Source of the DNA: Acinetobacter brisouii CIP 110357
GTDB taxonomy: Bacteria > Pseudomonadota > Gammaproteobacteria > Pseudomonadales > Moraxellaceae
NCBI RefSeq assembly: GCF_000488275.1
Contig: NZ_KI530762.1
Span: forward strand, 453,536 to 517,535
Length of the DNA stretch: 64,000 nt
Direction: 5' to 3'
A program made the position numbers and the translations under genes. The notes beneath the pieces were generated by a model. That model searched no databases and had not been told where the DNA came from. It saw only the letters and a program-made list of their open reading frames with translations. Shown in pieces: positions 10,652 to 19,098 of the stretch. Within the stretch, counting starts at the first letter, position 1. Each line of letters starts with the position of its first letter.

Positions 10652-12178
10652 ATGAAAAATGCCACTCCTTTTGCTGAGTTGACAGGAGGGCGATTACTGC
10701 TGGCAGCATTTGTAATCGCGCTGTCAAACTTTATGGTGGTGCTTGATACCACCATTGCCAATGTCTCAGTCACCCATATTAGTGGTGACTTGGCAATTTC
10801 AACCTCGCAAGGTACATGGGTAATTACGTCCTATGCGGTTGCTGAAGCAATCTGTGTACCGTTAACAGGTTGGCTGGCTGGGCGTTTTGGTTCAGTACGG
10901 ATTTTCGTTGCCTGTCTGATCGGGTTTACCGTATTTTCCTTACTGTGTGGTTTATCCAACAGTCTTGAAATGTTGGTGTTTTGCCGAATTGGGCAAGGGT
11001 TGTTTGGCGGTCCACTCATGCCAATTAGCCAAGCCTTGCTGATGCGTATTTTCCCACCTGAAAAACATGCCCAAGCCATGGGGCTATGGGCAATGACCAC
11101 CGTAGTGGGGCCAATTCTGGGGCCGATTTTAGGTGGCTGGATCAGTGACAACCTGACTTGGCACTGGATTTTCTTTATTAATTTGCCTGTCGGGATTATT
11201 TGTGCGCTGGCTGCAATACGGGTACTGACACCCGCAGAAACGCCAACGACACAGTTAAAAATCGATGGGATGGGCTTGGGGCTGCTGATTCTCTGGATTG
11301 CTGCCTTACAGCTGATGTTGGATTTAGGACATGATCGTGACTGGTTCAATAACGGCATGATTGTTGTATTGGGACTGATCGCAGCGATTGGTTTTGTGGT
11401 CTTCCTGATCTGGGAATACACTGATAAGCACCCCGTGGTGGATATTCGAATTTTCAGGCATCGGGGTTTTTCGATTGCAACGTTGACACTGGCATTCGGT
11501 TTTGCTGCTTTCTTTGGCAGTATTGTGATTATTCCACAGTGGCTACAAAGCAACATGGGCTATAACGCCACGTGGGCAGGTTACCTGACGGCAATGATGG
11601 GCTTTGGAAGTTTGACCATGTCGCCGATCGTGGCAAAACTTGCCAGCAAGTTTGATGCGCGGCTACTGGCGTCCTTCGGTTTTGTGCTGATGAGTGGCGT
11701 GACCTTGCTGCGGGCTTTCTGGAACAATGAAGCAGATTTTATGGCATTGGCATTACCACAGATTATTCAGGGTTTTGCTGTCCCATTTTTCTTTATTCCA
11801 TTGTCTAATCTGGCACTAGGCTCAGTCTTACCGCAAGAAATTGCATCGGCAGCAGGGTTGATGAACTTTGTAAGAACCATGGCAGGTGCACTGGGAACTT
11901 CATTAGCAGTGACGATTTGGGATGATCATAGCAAGATTGCCCGTAGTGAAATGGTATCCAGTTTGCATCCCGAAGGAACAGTACGGGCACTTGAAGCTAG
12001 TGGTATGAGCCATTCAACCATTGTGGGCACCATTGCGAATTTAGTCGATAAAGAAGCCTTAACCATTTCGGTCAATCATGTATTTTTAATTTTTACGTTG
12101 GTCTTTTTGGTCGGGGCAATTTTGATTTGGTTTAGTCCGCGTGCTAAAGGCAATGTCGAGGGTGGGCATGCTCACTAA
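10652..12178 (+). CDS. emrB: EmrB-like MFS drug efflux transporter (DHA2 family)
   Basis: Proton-driven inner-membrane exporter of the 14-helix DHA2 family, partner of the EmrA-like adaptor upstream. Seen are the helix-1 motif LDTTIANVSV, the antiporter motif C region GPILGPILGGW and FINLPVG. 509 residues, normal for EmrB. I use the ATG at 10652; a TTG at 10646 is also open. The ribosome site is weak, consistent with translational coupling to emrA. A strong terminator follows. Confidence 0.9.
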   Translation: MKNATPFAELTGGRLLLAAFVIALSNFMVVLDTTIANVSVTHISGDLAISTSQGTWVITSYAVAEAICVPLTGWLAGRFGSVRIFVACLIGFTVFSLLCGLSNSLEMLVFCRIGQGLFGGPLMPISQALLMRIFPPEKHAQAMGLWAMTTVVGPILGPILGGWISDNLTWHWIFFINLPVGIICALAAIRVLTPAETPTTQLKIDGMGLGLLILWIAALQLMLDLGHDRDWFNNGMIVVLGLIAAIGFVVFLIWEYTDKHPVVDIRIFRHRGFSIATLTLAFGFAAFFGSIVIIPQWLQSNMGYNATWAGYLTAMMGFGSLTMSPIVAKLASKFDARLLASFGFVLMSGVTLLRAFWNNEADFMALALPQIIQGFAVPFFFIPLSNLALGSVLPQEIASAAGLMNFVRTMAGALGTSLAVTIWDDHSKIARSEMVSSLHPEGTVRALEASGMSHSTIVGTIANLVDKEALTISVNHVFLIFTLVFLVGAILIWFSPRAKGNVEGGHAH

Positions 12179-12180
12179 TA

Positions 12181-12214
12181 AAAGAAGCCAGTCATTCGAC
12201 TGGCTTCTTTTATT
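12181..12214. terminator. bidirectional terminator between emrB and glpK
   Basis: AAAGAAGCCAGTC (12181-12193), loop ATTC, GACTGGCTTCTTT (12198-12210). The perfect 13-bp stem has A- and T-rich flanks on both sides and serves both convergent genes. Confidence 0.9.
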
Positions 12215-13702
12215 TTAACTTAAATCAGAGCGGGCGCGTTGCAGGGCTTTATGCCACTGTTGCAGCTGGCTCTGGCGCTGGTCGGATGAAATGTTGGGTT
12301 CAAAGCAGCGATCCAGTTGCCAAGACTGGGCAATTTCATCGACATCGGAAAATACCCCGATTTTCAAGCCTGCCATAGCCGCGGCTCCCCATGCAGTAGC
12401 TTCACGCATTTTCGGGCGCATTACAGGGACATTTAAAATATCCGCCTGAAATTGCATCAGCATGTCATTTTGACAGGCGCCACCGTCAACTCGTAATTCT
12501 TTTAAGGGTTGAGATAAATCCAATTGCATTGCTGTGAAAACATCAGCCACTTGAAAGGCGATTGCTTCTAGGGCAGCACGAGCGATGTGGGCTTTGGTGG
12601 TGCCACGCGACATACCACACAGTAATGCACGTGCATCACTATCCCAATAGGGCGCACCCAGCCCTGTAAATGCAGGTACTAGCACAACACCATCGGTGTC
12701 TTTGACCTGGGACGCCAGATTTTCCACTTCTTGACTGCTTTTAATAATACCTAAGCCGTCACGTAGCCATTGCACAATAGCACCTGCCATAAATACACTG
12801 CCTTCGAGAGCATAGTGAGTTTGGTTGTTGCAGGTCCATCCCAGTGTGGTGAGTAGCTGATTGTGACTGTATTGCAGTTGGTTGCCCGTATTGAACAGCA
12901 TAAAACAGCCTGTGCCATAGGTATTTTTTGCCATGCCTGTTTCAAAGCAGGATTGCCCAAACAATGCTGCCTGCTGATCACCCAAAATCCCTGCAATCGG
13001 GATATTGCTACCAAGTAGACCTTGTGCAGTATCGGCAATATAAGCATCGGAATGGATGATTTTAGGCAAGACACTGGCAGGAATGTTAAACAATTCGAGC
13101 AGTTCCTCATCCCATATTTGCTGGCTAAGGTTCATCAGCATGGTGCGTGATGCGTTACTGACTTCGATCACATGTTCTGCACCTTGGGTCAGATTCCATA
13201 CTAGCCAACTGTCAATGGTGCCAAATGCCACATGTCCTTGCTGTGCCAGTTGGCGTAAACCATCAACATTTTCTAACAACCATACCAGCTTGCCCACGCT
13301 AAAATACGGGTCAATTTGAAGCCCAGTTTTTTTATGAATTTTGTCAGATAACTGTTGCTGAATTAACTGGTTACACCATGCAGTCGCACGGCGGTCTTGC
13401 CACACTAATGCGGGTGCGAGAGGCTTGCCTGTGCGTTTGTCCCAAACCACGGTGGTTTCGCGTTGATTGGTAACACCGAGTGCCCGAATATCTTTGGCAA
13501 GAATCCGTGCCGAAGCCAAAGCTTGTTGTACCACGGCAATTTGAGTTGACCAGATTTCATTGGCATTTTGTTCGACCCAACCCGAGTGTGGGGTCTGAAT
13601 GGAAATTTCACGTTGTGCGATGGCATGAATTTGCCCAAGTTCATCAAAAATAATCGCACGGCTTGAGGTTGTTCCCTGATCGAGTGCAAGTAAGTAGCTC
13701 AT
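12215..13702 (-). CDS. glpK: glycerol kinase
   Basis: FGGY-family kinase making sn-glycerol 3-phosphate from glycerol and ATP. It shows the N-terminal phosphate loop LDQGTTSSRAIIFDE, WDKRTGKPL, GDQQAALFGQSCF, PAFTGLGAPYWD and the C-terminal VDGGACQNDMLMQFQAD. Start chosen at the ATG ending at 13702 (MSYLLALDQGTTSS), matching the family; the open frame to 13732 adds ten residues without counterpart. No glpF or glpD is adjacent, so the gene stands alone here. Confidence 0.95.
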   Translation of the reverse strand: MSYLLALDQGTTSSRAIIFDELGQIHAIAQREISIQTPHSGWVEQNANEIWSTQIAVVQQALASARILAKDIRALGVTNQRETTVVWDKRTGKPLAPALVWQDRRATAWCNQLIQQQLSDKIHKKTGLQIDPYFSVGKLVWLLENVDGLRQLAQQGHVAFGTIDSWLVWNLTQGAEHVIEVSNASRTMLMNLSQQIWDEELLELFNIPASVLPKIIHSDAYIADTAQGLLGSNIPIAGILGDQQAALFGQSCFETGMAKNTYGTGCFMLFNTGNQLQYSHNQLLTTLGWTCNNQTHYALEGSVFMAGAIVQWLRDGLGIIKSSQEVENLASQVKDTDGVVLVPAFTGLGAPYWDSDARALLCGMSRGTTKAHIARAALEAIAFQVADVFTAMQLDLSQPLKELRVDGGACQNDMLMQFQADILNVPVMRPKMREATAWGAAAMAGLKIGVFSDVDEIAQSWQLDRCFEPNISSDQRQSQLQQWHKALQRARSDLS

Positions 13703-13833
13703 TAACAAAACCATCGTAGTGGCGGATTGCAAAAATATTAGCCCAATCGTATAGGGAAAGATATGTGCTTGATGTTTGCAAACTGAGGTAGATCAATTAA
13801 GCTAAAAACCGCTTTCAAATCAATGGTCATAAG

Positions 13834-14709
13834 ATGCATGCGATAAAAAAACTTAATTTGAATCAACAACTCACGGACTTGGATGTCCTTGAAATTGATA
13901 GTCCATCTTGTCGTGCTTGCATTGCCTTGCAAGGGGCGCAAATTTTACAGTATCAGCCCAAACACCGTGCGAACTCAGTACTCTGGTTATCTAAAGCCAA
14001 TACGGGACAGGTGGGTAAAGCATTGCGTGGCGGCATCCCGCTATGTTTCCCGTGGTTTGGCGCGCATCCGCAAGGGTTACAGCCTGCACACGGTTTTGCA
14101 CGTAACCAGATTTGGGAATTGCAAAACGTGAGTTATGACCAAGCTCAAGCCATTCACCATGTTGATTTTATTTTACAGGACTCGCCTGAAACGCGGAAAA
14201 TCTGGTCACATGCCTTTCGTTTGAAATTGCGAATTTCTTGCGGAATATCGTTAAATCTGGATTTACAGGTCGAAAATATCGGGTCGCAAGCCTTTGAATT
14301 TAGTTTTGCATGGCATAGTTATTTTCAGGTTGATCAGATTCGGCAGGTTGAAATTCATGGTTTGCAAAACGCTGAATTTATGGATAAATTGCAAAGTAAT
14401 CAACGCTTTTGTGAAGCAGATGCTGTGACCTTTCAACAAGAAACTGATCGAATTTATCCGAAAGCATCAGGTCATTATCAGATTGTACAGGCAGGGCATA
14501 CTGCAATTGAGATTGCTGCACCTCGCTGTGCCAGTGCCGTGATCTGGAATCCGTGGCAAGACAAAGCGAAGCGTTTGGGTGATATTGCCGAGGGAGATTG
14601 GCAGCATTTTGTCTGTGTAGAATGTGGGCAGATTGCCAGTGAAACTGTACGATTAGCTGCAGGTTCAAAAGTAGATTACCAGCTCCAAATTACAGATATA
14701 CCAATATAG
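13834..14709 (+). CDS. D-hexose-6-phosphate mutarotase (YeaD-like)
   Basis: Aldose-1-epimerase-fold protein of the YeaD group, interconverting hexose-6-phosphate anomers. Family segments are LRGGIPLCFPWFGAHP, HGFARNQIWEL, the catalytic-histidine strand EFSFAWHSYFQV and VIWNPWQDKAKRLGDI with VCVECGQ near the end. 291 residues, full length. It is divergent from glpK, 131 bp apart. The family assignment is firm; the physiological substrate is an inference. Confidence 0.87.
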   Translation: MHAIKKLNLNQQLTDLDVLEIDSPSCRACIALQGAQILQYQPKHRANSVLWLSKANTGQVGKALRGGIPLCFPWFGAHPQGLQPAHGFARNQIWELQNVSYDQAQAIHHVDFILQDSPETRKIWSHAFRLKLRISCGISLNLDLQVENIGSQAFEFSFAWHSYFQVDQIRQVEIHGLQNAEFMDKLQSNQRFCEADAVTFQQETDRIYPKASGHYQIVQAGHTAIEIAAPRCASAVIWNPWQDKAKRLGDIAEGDWQHFVCVECGQIASETVRLAAGSKVDYQLQITDIPI

Positions 14710-14710
14710 A

Positions 14711-14737
14711 AAAGCTCACTGGTAAAAGTGAGCTTTG
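14711..14737 (+). terminator. hairpin terminator after the mutarotase gene
   Basis: AAAGCTCACT (14711-14720) and AGTGAGCTTT (14727-14736) form a perfect 10-bp stem right after the stop codon. The T-run is short. Confidence 0.7.
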
Positions 14738-14739
14738 GC

Positions 14740-15180
14740 ATGAATTTTTTGCGCTGAATTCATGTGAGACAAGGTGTTAAAAAACACTCAAGTGGCGCGA
14801 TTATAAAAGCCTCTTGAACCCAAGAAAACTCTATTTGTATGACACACTATCCTATTTTTTGATCTATTTGGGGTGTTTTTTAGTCAAAAAACTTAGGGTT
14901 TGAGTTTTTAAAATATTGATAATTTATACTTTATTGAAAAATAAAATAATAATAGTATTTGTTTGATGCGATAAGACAAAGAAATGGCAAAGCAATACTG
15001 CTTGACCTGAGCATAATGGCTAGCGCTTTCATAAATTTATGAAGGATAGCATCCGAGATACAATCAGGTAGTAATACAAACTTGCCGTATGCATATGGTG
15101 GATATGCCTTAAAACCGACCAGTTGGATAGGGGAGTTGATTTTAACTATTTAGTCGGATGCTCAAAAGCAGAGTTGTAAA
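14740..15180. other. non-coding stretch, no gene recognised
   Basis: About 440 bp of AT-rich DNA without a supportable ORF. It holds a perfect palindrome TTCATAAATTTATGAA near 15029-15044 and a small hairpin GCATAT/ATATGC near 15090-15110. Nothing identifies it as a known RNA, insertion sequence or gene remnant. Confidence 0.4.
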
Positions 15181-15183
15181 ATT

Positions 15184-15218
15184 TTGATCTATAAGCAGAT
15201 TATTCTCTCATAGATCAA
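15184..15218 (-). terminator. possible terminator of the small membrane protein gene
   Basis: TTGATCTAT (15184-15192) and ATAGATCAA (15210-15218) form a 9-bp stem with a 17-base loop. It lies just downstream of the minus-strand gene ending at 15233, followed by AAAATTTT. The loop is long, so confidence is moderate. Confidence 0.45.
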
Positions 15219-15232
15219 CATCTTAATGGGAG

Positions 15233-15451
15233 TTAGAATGATCCAAGTGGATCGTTTTCATAAATCTTGTTGGCAATTGTCGTCACACATTTCATATAGA
15301 GAAAAGGAAAAACCATCAGAACCAAAAAAGCTAAAAGGCTGTGGTCATAGTAGTCTTTTAAAAATAAAGCTGTACTGATGCTCAAGATAATCATACTGAC
15401 CAGACCTACTTTCAAAAAAGTATCCTGGTTTTTTGGGAAAAATTTTTTCAT
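15233..15451 (-). CDS. small two-helix membrane protein of unknown function
   Basis: 72 residues. After a charged start (MKKFFPKNQDTF) come two hydrophobic segments, about residues 14-29 and 38-56, so an inner-membrane protein is likely. An AGAGG element lies 11-12 bases upstream of the ATG. I do not recognise the family. Flanking gaps on both sides are AT-rich, and it is a single-gene unit. Confidence 0.55.
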   Translation of the reverse strand: MKKFFPKNQDTFLKVGLVSMIILSISTALFLKDYYDHSLLAFLVLMVFPFLYMKCVTTIANKIYENDPLGSF

Positions 15452-15928
15452 AGCAGATGACCCTCTAGAAAATGTCGGCGATAATTAAAGCAAATTTCTA
15501 GGAATTTTTAATCAAGAAAATGTAACCTAATGCAAATAAACTAGGAAAACCTGAAACAGAAATAATCATTTTAAGGGCTTATTTCTATAACAGAAAAATA
15601 ATAACTCGAAATTATTTAACTGTTTTATATATAGATTTTATTGGGTTTTATTTTTATAAAAAATGAATCAGCCCTTGCCTAAACAATTTTATATAAAATC
15701 GAATATTTCTAGATTTGCTGTGTTATTGATTGAAAAGTCATACATTGCTACATTAAATAGACGGGATTTGTTTGTGATAAAAAAGCATGCAAACTCAACC
15801 AAAAATAAAAAGACTAGTCATCCTCTAGCATATTGTTTTAAATGGATTGGATAGAAAAATTATATATTTTTTGTGTACATACTTCATTTAACTAACCATA
15901 ACGATCTAAATAGACAGAGAGTATAAAT

Positions 15929-16540
15929 ATGAAAGGTACGTTGCTCGATTTTAGCATTCAATATAATGAAGGCATAATTAATGGTGAAGATAATAAACGC
16001 TACAGTTTTATTGGTGCAGAATGGAAAGAACAGGTTGCTCCTGTTCGAGGGCAGCAAGTTGATTTTTTGGTCAATGAACTTGGCCAAGCCGTGGGCGTTT
16101 ATTTGGCAACCCTTGGAACGCCATTTCAACAGCCACCTGTATTTCAGGAAGGTAATGCACAGTTACAAGAAGAACAAAATTATGGTTTTTTTGATTGGGC
16201 AATGAAATGTCTAAAAAATTATACCAATTTCTCAGGTCGTGCTCGACGTAAGGAATATTGGTATTTTTATCTGTTCCAGATTTTATTGGGTTTTATTTTA
16301 GGTCTGATTTTGGCGATTATTGGGCTTAGTGAAAGCCAAGTGAATATTTTTACAGGGCTTTTAAACTTATTTTTCTTTTTGCCAGCACTTGCCGTTGGGG
16401 TGCGTCGTTTACACGATGTTGACCGTTCAGGCTGGTGGATGTTGATTGCTTTTACCATTATTGGTTTGATTCCACTGTTTATATGGATGGTAAGTGAAAC
16501 CAAACCTGAGCGTAATCAATGGGGAAATCCTGCGAAATAA
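15929..16540 (+). CDS. DUF805 membrane protein with an N-terminal OB-like extension
   Basis: 203 residues in two parts. Residues 1 to about 60 (GTLLDFSIQYNEGIIN, RYSFIGAEW, VDFLVNELGQAVGVYL) look like a small OB/cold-shock-like domain. Residues 85-203 are a DUF805 domain with the signature FSGRARRKEYWYF, membrane helices, VRRLHDVDRSGWW and the C-terminal NQWGNP. DUF805 proteins are inner-membrane proteins of unknown role. The domain order is read from sequence; the OB assignment is my inference. A terminator hairpin follows. Confidence 0.82.
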   Translation: MKGTLLDFSIQYNEGIINGEDNKRYSFIGAEWKEQVAPVRGQQVDFLVNELGQAVGVYLATLGTPFQQPPVFQEGNAQLQEEQNYGFFDWAMKCLKNYTNFSGRARRKEYWYFYLFQILLGFILGLILAIIGLSESQVNIFTGLLNLFFFLPALAVGVRRLHDVDRSGWWMLIAFTIIGLIPLFIWMVSETKPERNQWGNPAK

Positions 16541-16561
16541 ATCTTTTCTCGGCTAAAAAAG

Positions 16562-16584
16562 TAGCCATTTATTTGGCTATTTTC
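16562..16584 (+). terminator. terminator after the DUF805 gene
   Basis: TAGCCA (16562-16567) and TGGCTA (16574-16579) form a short stem followed by TTTTC. It lies 21 bp after the stop codon. Confidence 0.6.
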
Positions 16585-16589
16585 TGCGT

Positions 16590-17077
16590 TATAAACTTTA
16601 TATTGTTCTTCAACAGATAGATCATGAAAGTTAAACAGGGAAGCGTTCTTATATTGGGTGATTGATGAACATATTCATGTTGTATAAGTAAAGGCAACTT
16701 GTTTATAGCGCCGATTTCCTTAATAAATCACGAATAGTGCATTGAACTTAAGATGATGAATTCAAAATTGAATTTTTCAAGGAAGTATTGAATTAGTTTC
16801 ATCGAAATATTGAGTAAACTGTTTTCATCAGCCCATTTTATTTCTCTGGTTTTTGATTGAAATAAATTTCAATTTGGCTCAGGGAAAATAAAGAGGGTGT
16901 AAACAGTGATACAAAAAGCCTAGCCAGTTGTACTTTATTATTCATGCTATCTAAAAGAATGAAGATTTGGGTGAGCACTAAAAATTTGATGATGCAAAAT
17001 AAGCCGAAAAATTATACTTACCCATACACCCCACCATACAAAGCTAACTGATAAGCTACCCCCATATAACTTGATAT
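16590..17077. other. non-coding flank left of the island
   Basis: About 490 bp without a supportable ORF. It contains one GTGATACAA site (16906-16914), the same word found in pairs just inside both island ends, and AAGCCGAAAAATTA near 17001, similar to the ATAGCCGAAA sites inside the island. These may be traces of an earlier insertion at the same site (inference). Confidence 0.4.
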
Positions 17078-17167
17078 ACAGGCAAGAAAAAAGGCCTAAA
17101 CCCTTTAGATTTAAGCCTTTTCGTCTTATATATCCCCATATTCGGGCGATGGCGACAATTGAACTCG
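17078..17167. repeat. left attachment region: displaced ssrA terminator plus decayed tmRNA 3' end
   Basis: 17078-17120 matches 27230-27272 at 42 of 43 bases and contains the ssrA terminator hairpin. Next to it, 17148-17167 matches the tmRNA 3' end at 27324-27343 at 16 of 20 bases. This is the arrangement expected when an element inserts into a gene's 3' end: the old 3' end and terminator are pushed to the far side. The core copy has drifted, so the insertion looks old. Confidence 0.75.
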
Positions 17168-17216
17168 ATATGCAAGTTATTGAATATAATATATATAGTT
17201 ATTGATGTATTTTGCT

Positions 17217-17238
17217 GTGATACAAATAGTGATACAAA
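17217..17238. promoter_or_regulatory. putative integrase arm-type sites, left end
   Basis: GTGATACAAA occurs twice (17217-17226 and 17229-17238), offset by 12 bp. The same word pair at the same offset lies just inside the right end. Symmetric placement next to both att regions suggests integrase or excisionase binding. Confidence 0.5.
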
Positions 17239-17270
17239 TTACTTGCTGCTAGGCATTTTACCCCTCATTA

Positions 17271-17311
17271 GATAGCCGAAAATTACCACACTAAAGATAG
17301 GCGAAAATTAC
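17271..17311. repeat. ATAGCCGAAAATTAC direct repeat pair
   Basis: GATAGCCGAAAATTAC (17271-17286) and GATAGGCGAAAATTAC (17296-17311) differ at one base and are offset by 25 bp. The ATAGCCGAA core recurs three times at 21.45-21.62 kb near the putative origin. The neighbouring 17320-17570 holds no gene; a GC-rich patch at about 17442-17490 stands out. Confidence 0.5.
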
Positions 17312-17571
17312 TTAAAAATTTATTTTTCATTTTTCTCATGTCGATAAAGCACTAAAAAATCGATATGACAATGATTATATGCTGATAGCGTAAGGATACT
17401 AAGATTAACTTTATTGGATTTACAATCCGAAATTCTATTGTTATCCCCCCAGTGGGGTAATAGGTGCTATCCTTCGCGCCCGCCCGCGTTTCTTAATTTT
17501 GCATTATTCCAATATTGGTCGGTTGTGTATTTTCGCATCCTCAAATTGAGGAAGCGTTATAATCCCCTCGC

Positions 17572-17870
17572 TGTGCGCAGTGATGTGCGCATGGAAAAGT
17601 ATGTTTTGAATATGGTTGCACTGGTTACGGTTACAGGATTGGTTACGCATAAAACAAGGATTTATCTTTGGTATCCATAGAAACTATGTTTCCAAACTGG
17701 TTACCAAAGCTTTGGTGAACACCGAGGTGAACACGGAAAAGCGTGTTTTCAGCCCATGAATGAACAGATAACCATGTGCGCATGAAAACACATGTTTTTA
17801 AAATGGTGCGCACTCTCAAGTACGAAGCTTGGTACGCATAGAAAACCCTCTTTCATAGGGTTTGTTTCGC
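17572..17870. repeat. tandem imperfect array, set A: 12-bp-offset word doublets
   Basis: Five to six units, period about 56 bp. Each has a word repeated at a 12-bp offset, then CAT(A/G)GAAAA or similar, then TATG-TTTT. Doublets seen: TGTGCGC (17572/17584), GGTTAC (17623/17629/17641), GGTGAAC (17714/17726) and GTACG (17820/17832). The A-rich tracts fall at about 17593, 17651, 17680, 17735, 17784 and 17841. A run of small 4-5 bp hairpins continues to about 17950. Direct words such as GGTGAAC recall the initiator iterons of P4-type satellites, but the identity is unproven. Confidence 0.6.
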
Positions 17871-17949
17871 AAAACGCACTTTTGCGCTTTGCTATTGAAA
17901 ACAATAGGATGGCATTTGAAATGCCGATGGGTGAATGTCCGTCCACCAT
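17749..17949 (-). CDS. doubtful ORF, possible Ash-family-like reading frame
   Basis: 66 residues starting MVDGHSPIGISNAILLF and continuing SIAKRKSAFCETN. The phrase GHSPIG-SNAILLF--AKRK-AF is reminiscent, from memory, of Ash-family ORFs found in P4-like elements. It lies inside the repeat array, has no ribosome site, and its 3' half is made of repeat sequence. It may be a coding remnant or only a frame across a structured RNA. Low confidence. Confidence 0.25.
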   Translation of the reverse strand: MVDGHSPIGISNAILLFSIAKRKSAFCETNPMKEGFLCVPSFVLESAHHFKNMCFHAHMVICSFMG

Positions 17950-17956
17950 TGGCGAT

Positions 17957-18150
17957 TGTACCTGTTAGCATTTGTTAGTATTCAACCTCACAAAACCTAA
18001 CCTTTGAACCTAATATCTAAACTTAGTAAAAATTAGTCTTGAACCTGATAAAACCTGCTATTTAAAATGCTGTACCTGCTAAGAAATGCTAAGGTATGAA
18101 CTTATAAAAACTTAACCCTGAACCTCATAAAAACTGGCATTTAAAAATCA
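17957..18150. repeat. tandem array, set B: 10-bp-offset word doublets
   Basis: Six clear doublets at exactly 10 bp offset: TGTTAG (17963/17973), AACCT (17984/17994), TTAGT (18023/18033), AACCTG (18042/18052), TGCTAAG (18077/18087) and ACTTA (18100/18110). A looser longer unit TGAACCTNATAAAAACT runs through the set. The word differs from one doublet to the next while both halves stay identical. Confidence 0.6.
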
Positions 18151-18230
18151 ATCTTCACTTAATCGACTTTGAAATGTGAGTAAGTTTTCTTTATTCCGCA
18201 TTTGAAATGGCAAATTCAGGCATAGGGTTG

Positions 18231-18442
18231 ACTTGGATGTACTTGGATGAAACGCCGTACTTTTCAAACTTTTCCTTAATGTACCTTGATGAAATGGGTT
18301 TTCCTCAAAATCGCGGTAAAGATTGCTGTGTATGAATTAGAGGTCATTTTGATGGCTTCTTTACTGGTAGCCTATCAAGGAAATTTACCCTTACGTAGTC
18401 TTGCGAAATGAGCTTATCTTGTTGGACGTAGTATGATAAAAC
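18231..18442. repeat. set C repeats, left group (four copies)
   Basis: Copies of a roughly 20-bp unit, consensus near TTGACGTAGTATGACGAAA, each again a 10-bp-offset doublet: ACTTGGATG (18231/18241), CCTT (18274/18284), CTTACG/CTTGCG (18390/18400) and TGGACG/TATGAT (about 18422/18432). Pairs of copies are followed by a second shared segment resembling TTGTTGTATATGGTTTAG (near 18319 and 18460), giving a larger unit of about 155 bp. Confidence 0.6.
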
Positions 18443-18578
18443 GCAAGTTGTAAAAATGCCTGAAAGCCTTGTTGTATATGGTTTAGAAGTATTTTTCTTA
18501 ATTATTCGCTATCAATGTAAATAGTATTTAATTAATCTAGTAAGAGTATATTAATATCAGACAATTAGAGTTTCAAAA

Positions 18579-19076
18579 ATGAATGAGAAAGAATGCATTG
18601 AAAAGCATGTTGAGAATACTTGTTATGTCATTATTCAACATATAAAAAATATTATTAATTTTCAAAAGAATACAAATAAACTCTTGGGTAATCATTCTAG
18701 ATTTATAGAAAGATTGCTTCACCCTGAGGATTTTTTTATTTTTAAAGGAAAATCAAAATCTTATTATGAAAATCCAGATTTGGTTCGTAGGAAAGAACAC
18801 ATAGTCCCTATGACTTATTTGATAGATCAATTGTGGGATTTAATCTTGGCGGATAAGCATTCTGATAAAGAGCTATCTTATATTTTAAAAAGAAATCTTG
18901 GCGTAGCTTATATTTCTTATGAAGAATCATTAAAACTCGATACAAAAGAATCAGGATTAAAAATAAACATGCCAGCTGGATGGAATTTAGAAATAGATGA
19001 TCCTTTAGATCGTTTAAAAGCCGTTGGAATAGTATTGGTAAATGAAGATGGGCAAGAAATTAAAACTTTAAAATAG
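18579..19076 (+). CDS. AT-rich orphan ORF with R-K-E-H-I-V-P motif (possible HNH-like protein)
   Basis: 165 residues, no signal peptide or membrane helix. The central RRKEHIVPMTYLIDQLWDLI, then NLGVAYISYEESLKLD and GLKINMPAGW with DDPLDRLKAVGI at the end, resemble a widespread family of small proteins with an EH(I/V)VP motif that I associate with HNH-type nucleases; this is recognition from memory. It is far more AT-rich than the integrase end of the island. It sits alone between two halves of the set C repeat array, as if inserted there as cargo. A defence role is plausible but not shown. Confidence 0.6.
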   Translation: MNEKECIEKHVENTCYVIIQHIKNIINFQKNTNKLLGNHSRFIERLLHPEDFFIFKGKSKSYYENPDLVRRKEHIVPMTYLIDQLWDLILADKHSDKELSYILKRNLGVAYISYEESLKLDTKESGLKINMPAGWNLEIDDPLDRLKAVGIVLVNEDGQEIKTLK

Positions 19077-19098
19077 ATTTTTTCAGCAGCCGTTTTGC

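Noticed and set aside
10831..11556. Minus-strand 241-codon ORF opposite emrB
   Set aside because: Antisense frame of a membrane transporter; low-complexity composition follows from codon bias.
15663..15854. Plus-strand ORF of 63 codons
   Set aside because: No ribosome site, AT-rich, Lys/Asn-rich chance composition, no recognisable family.
17414..17680. Plus-strand ORF of 88 codons
   Set aside because: Starts at a TTG without a ribosome site and runs through the GC-rich patch and the doublet array; composition is not protein-like.
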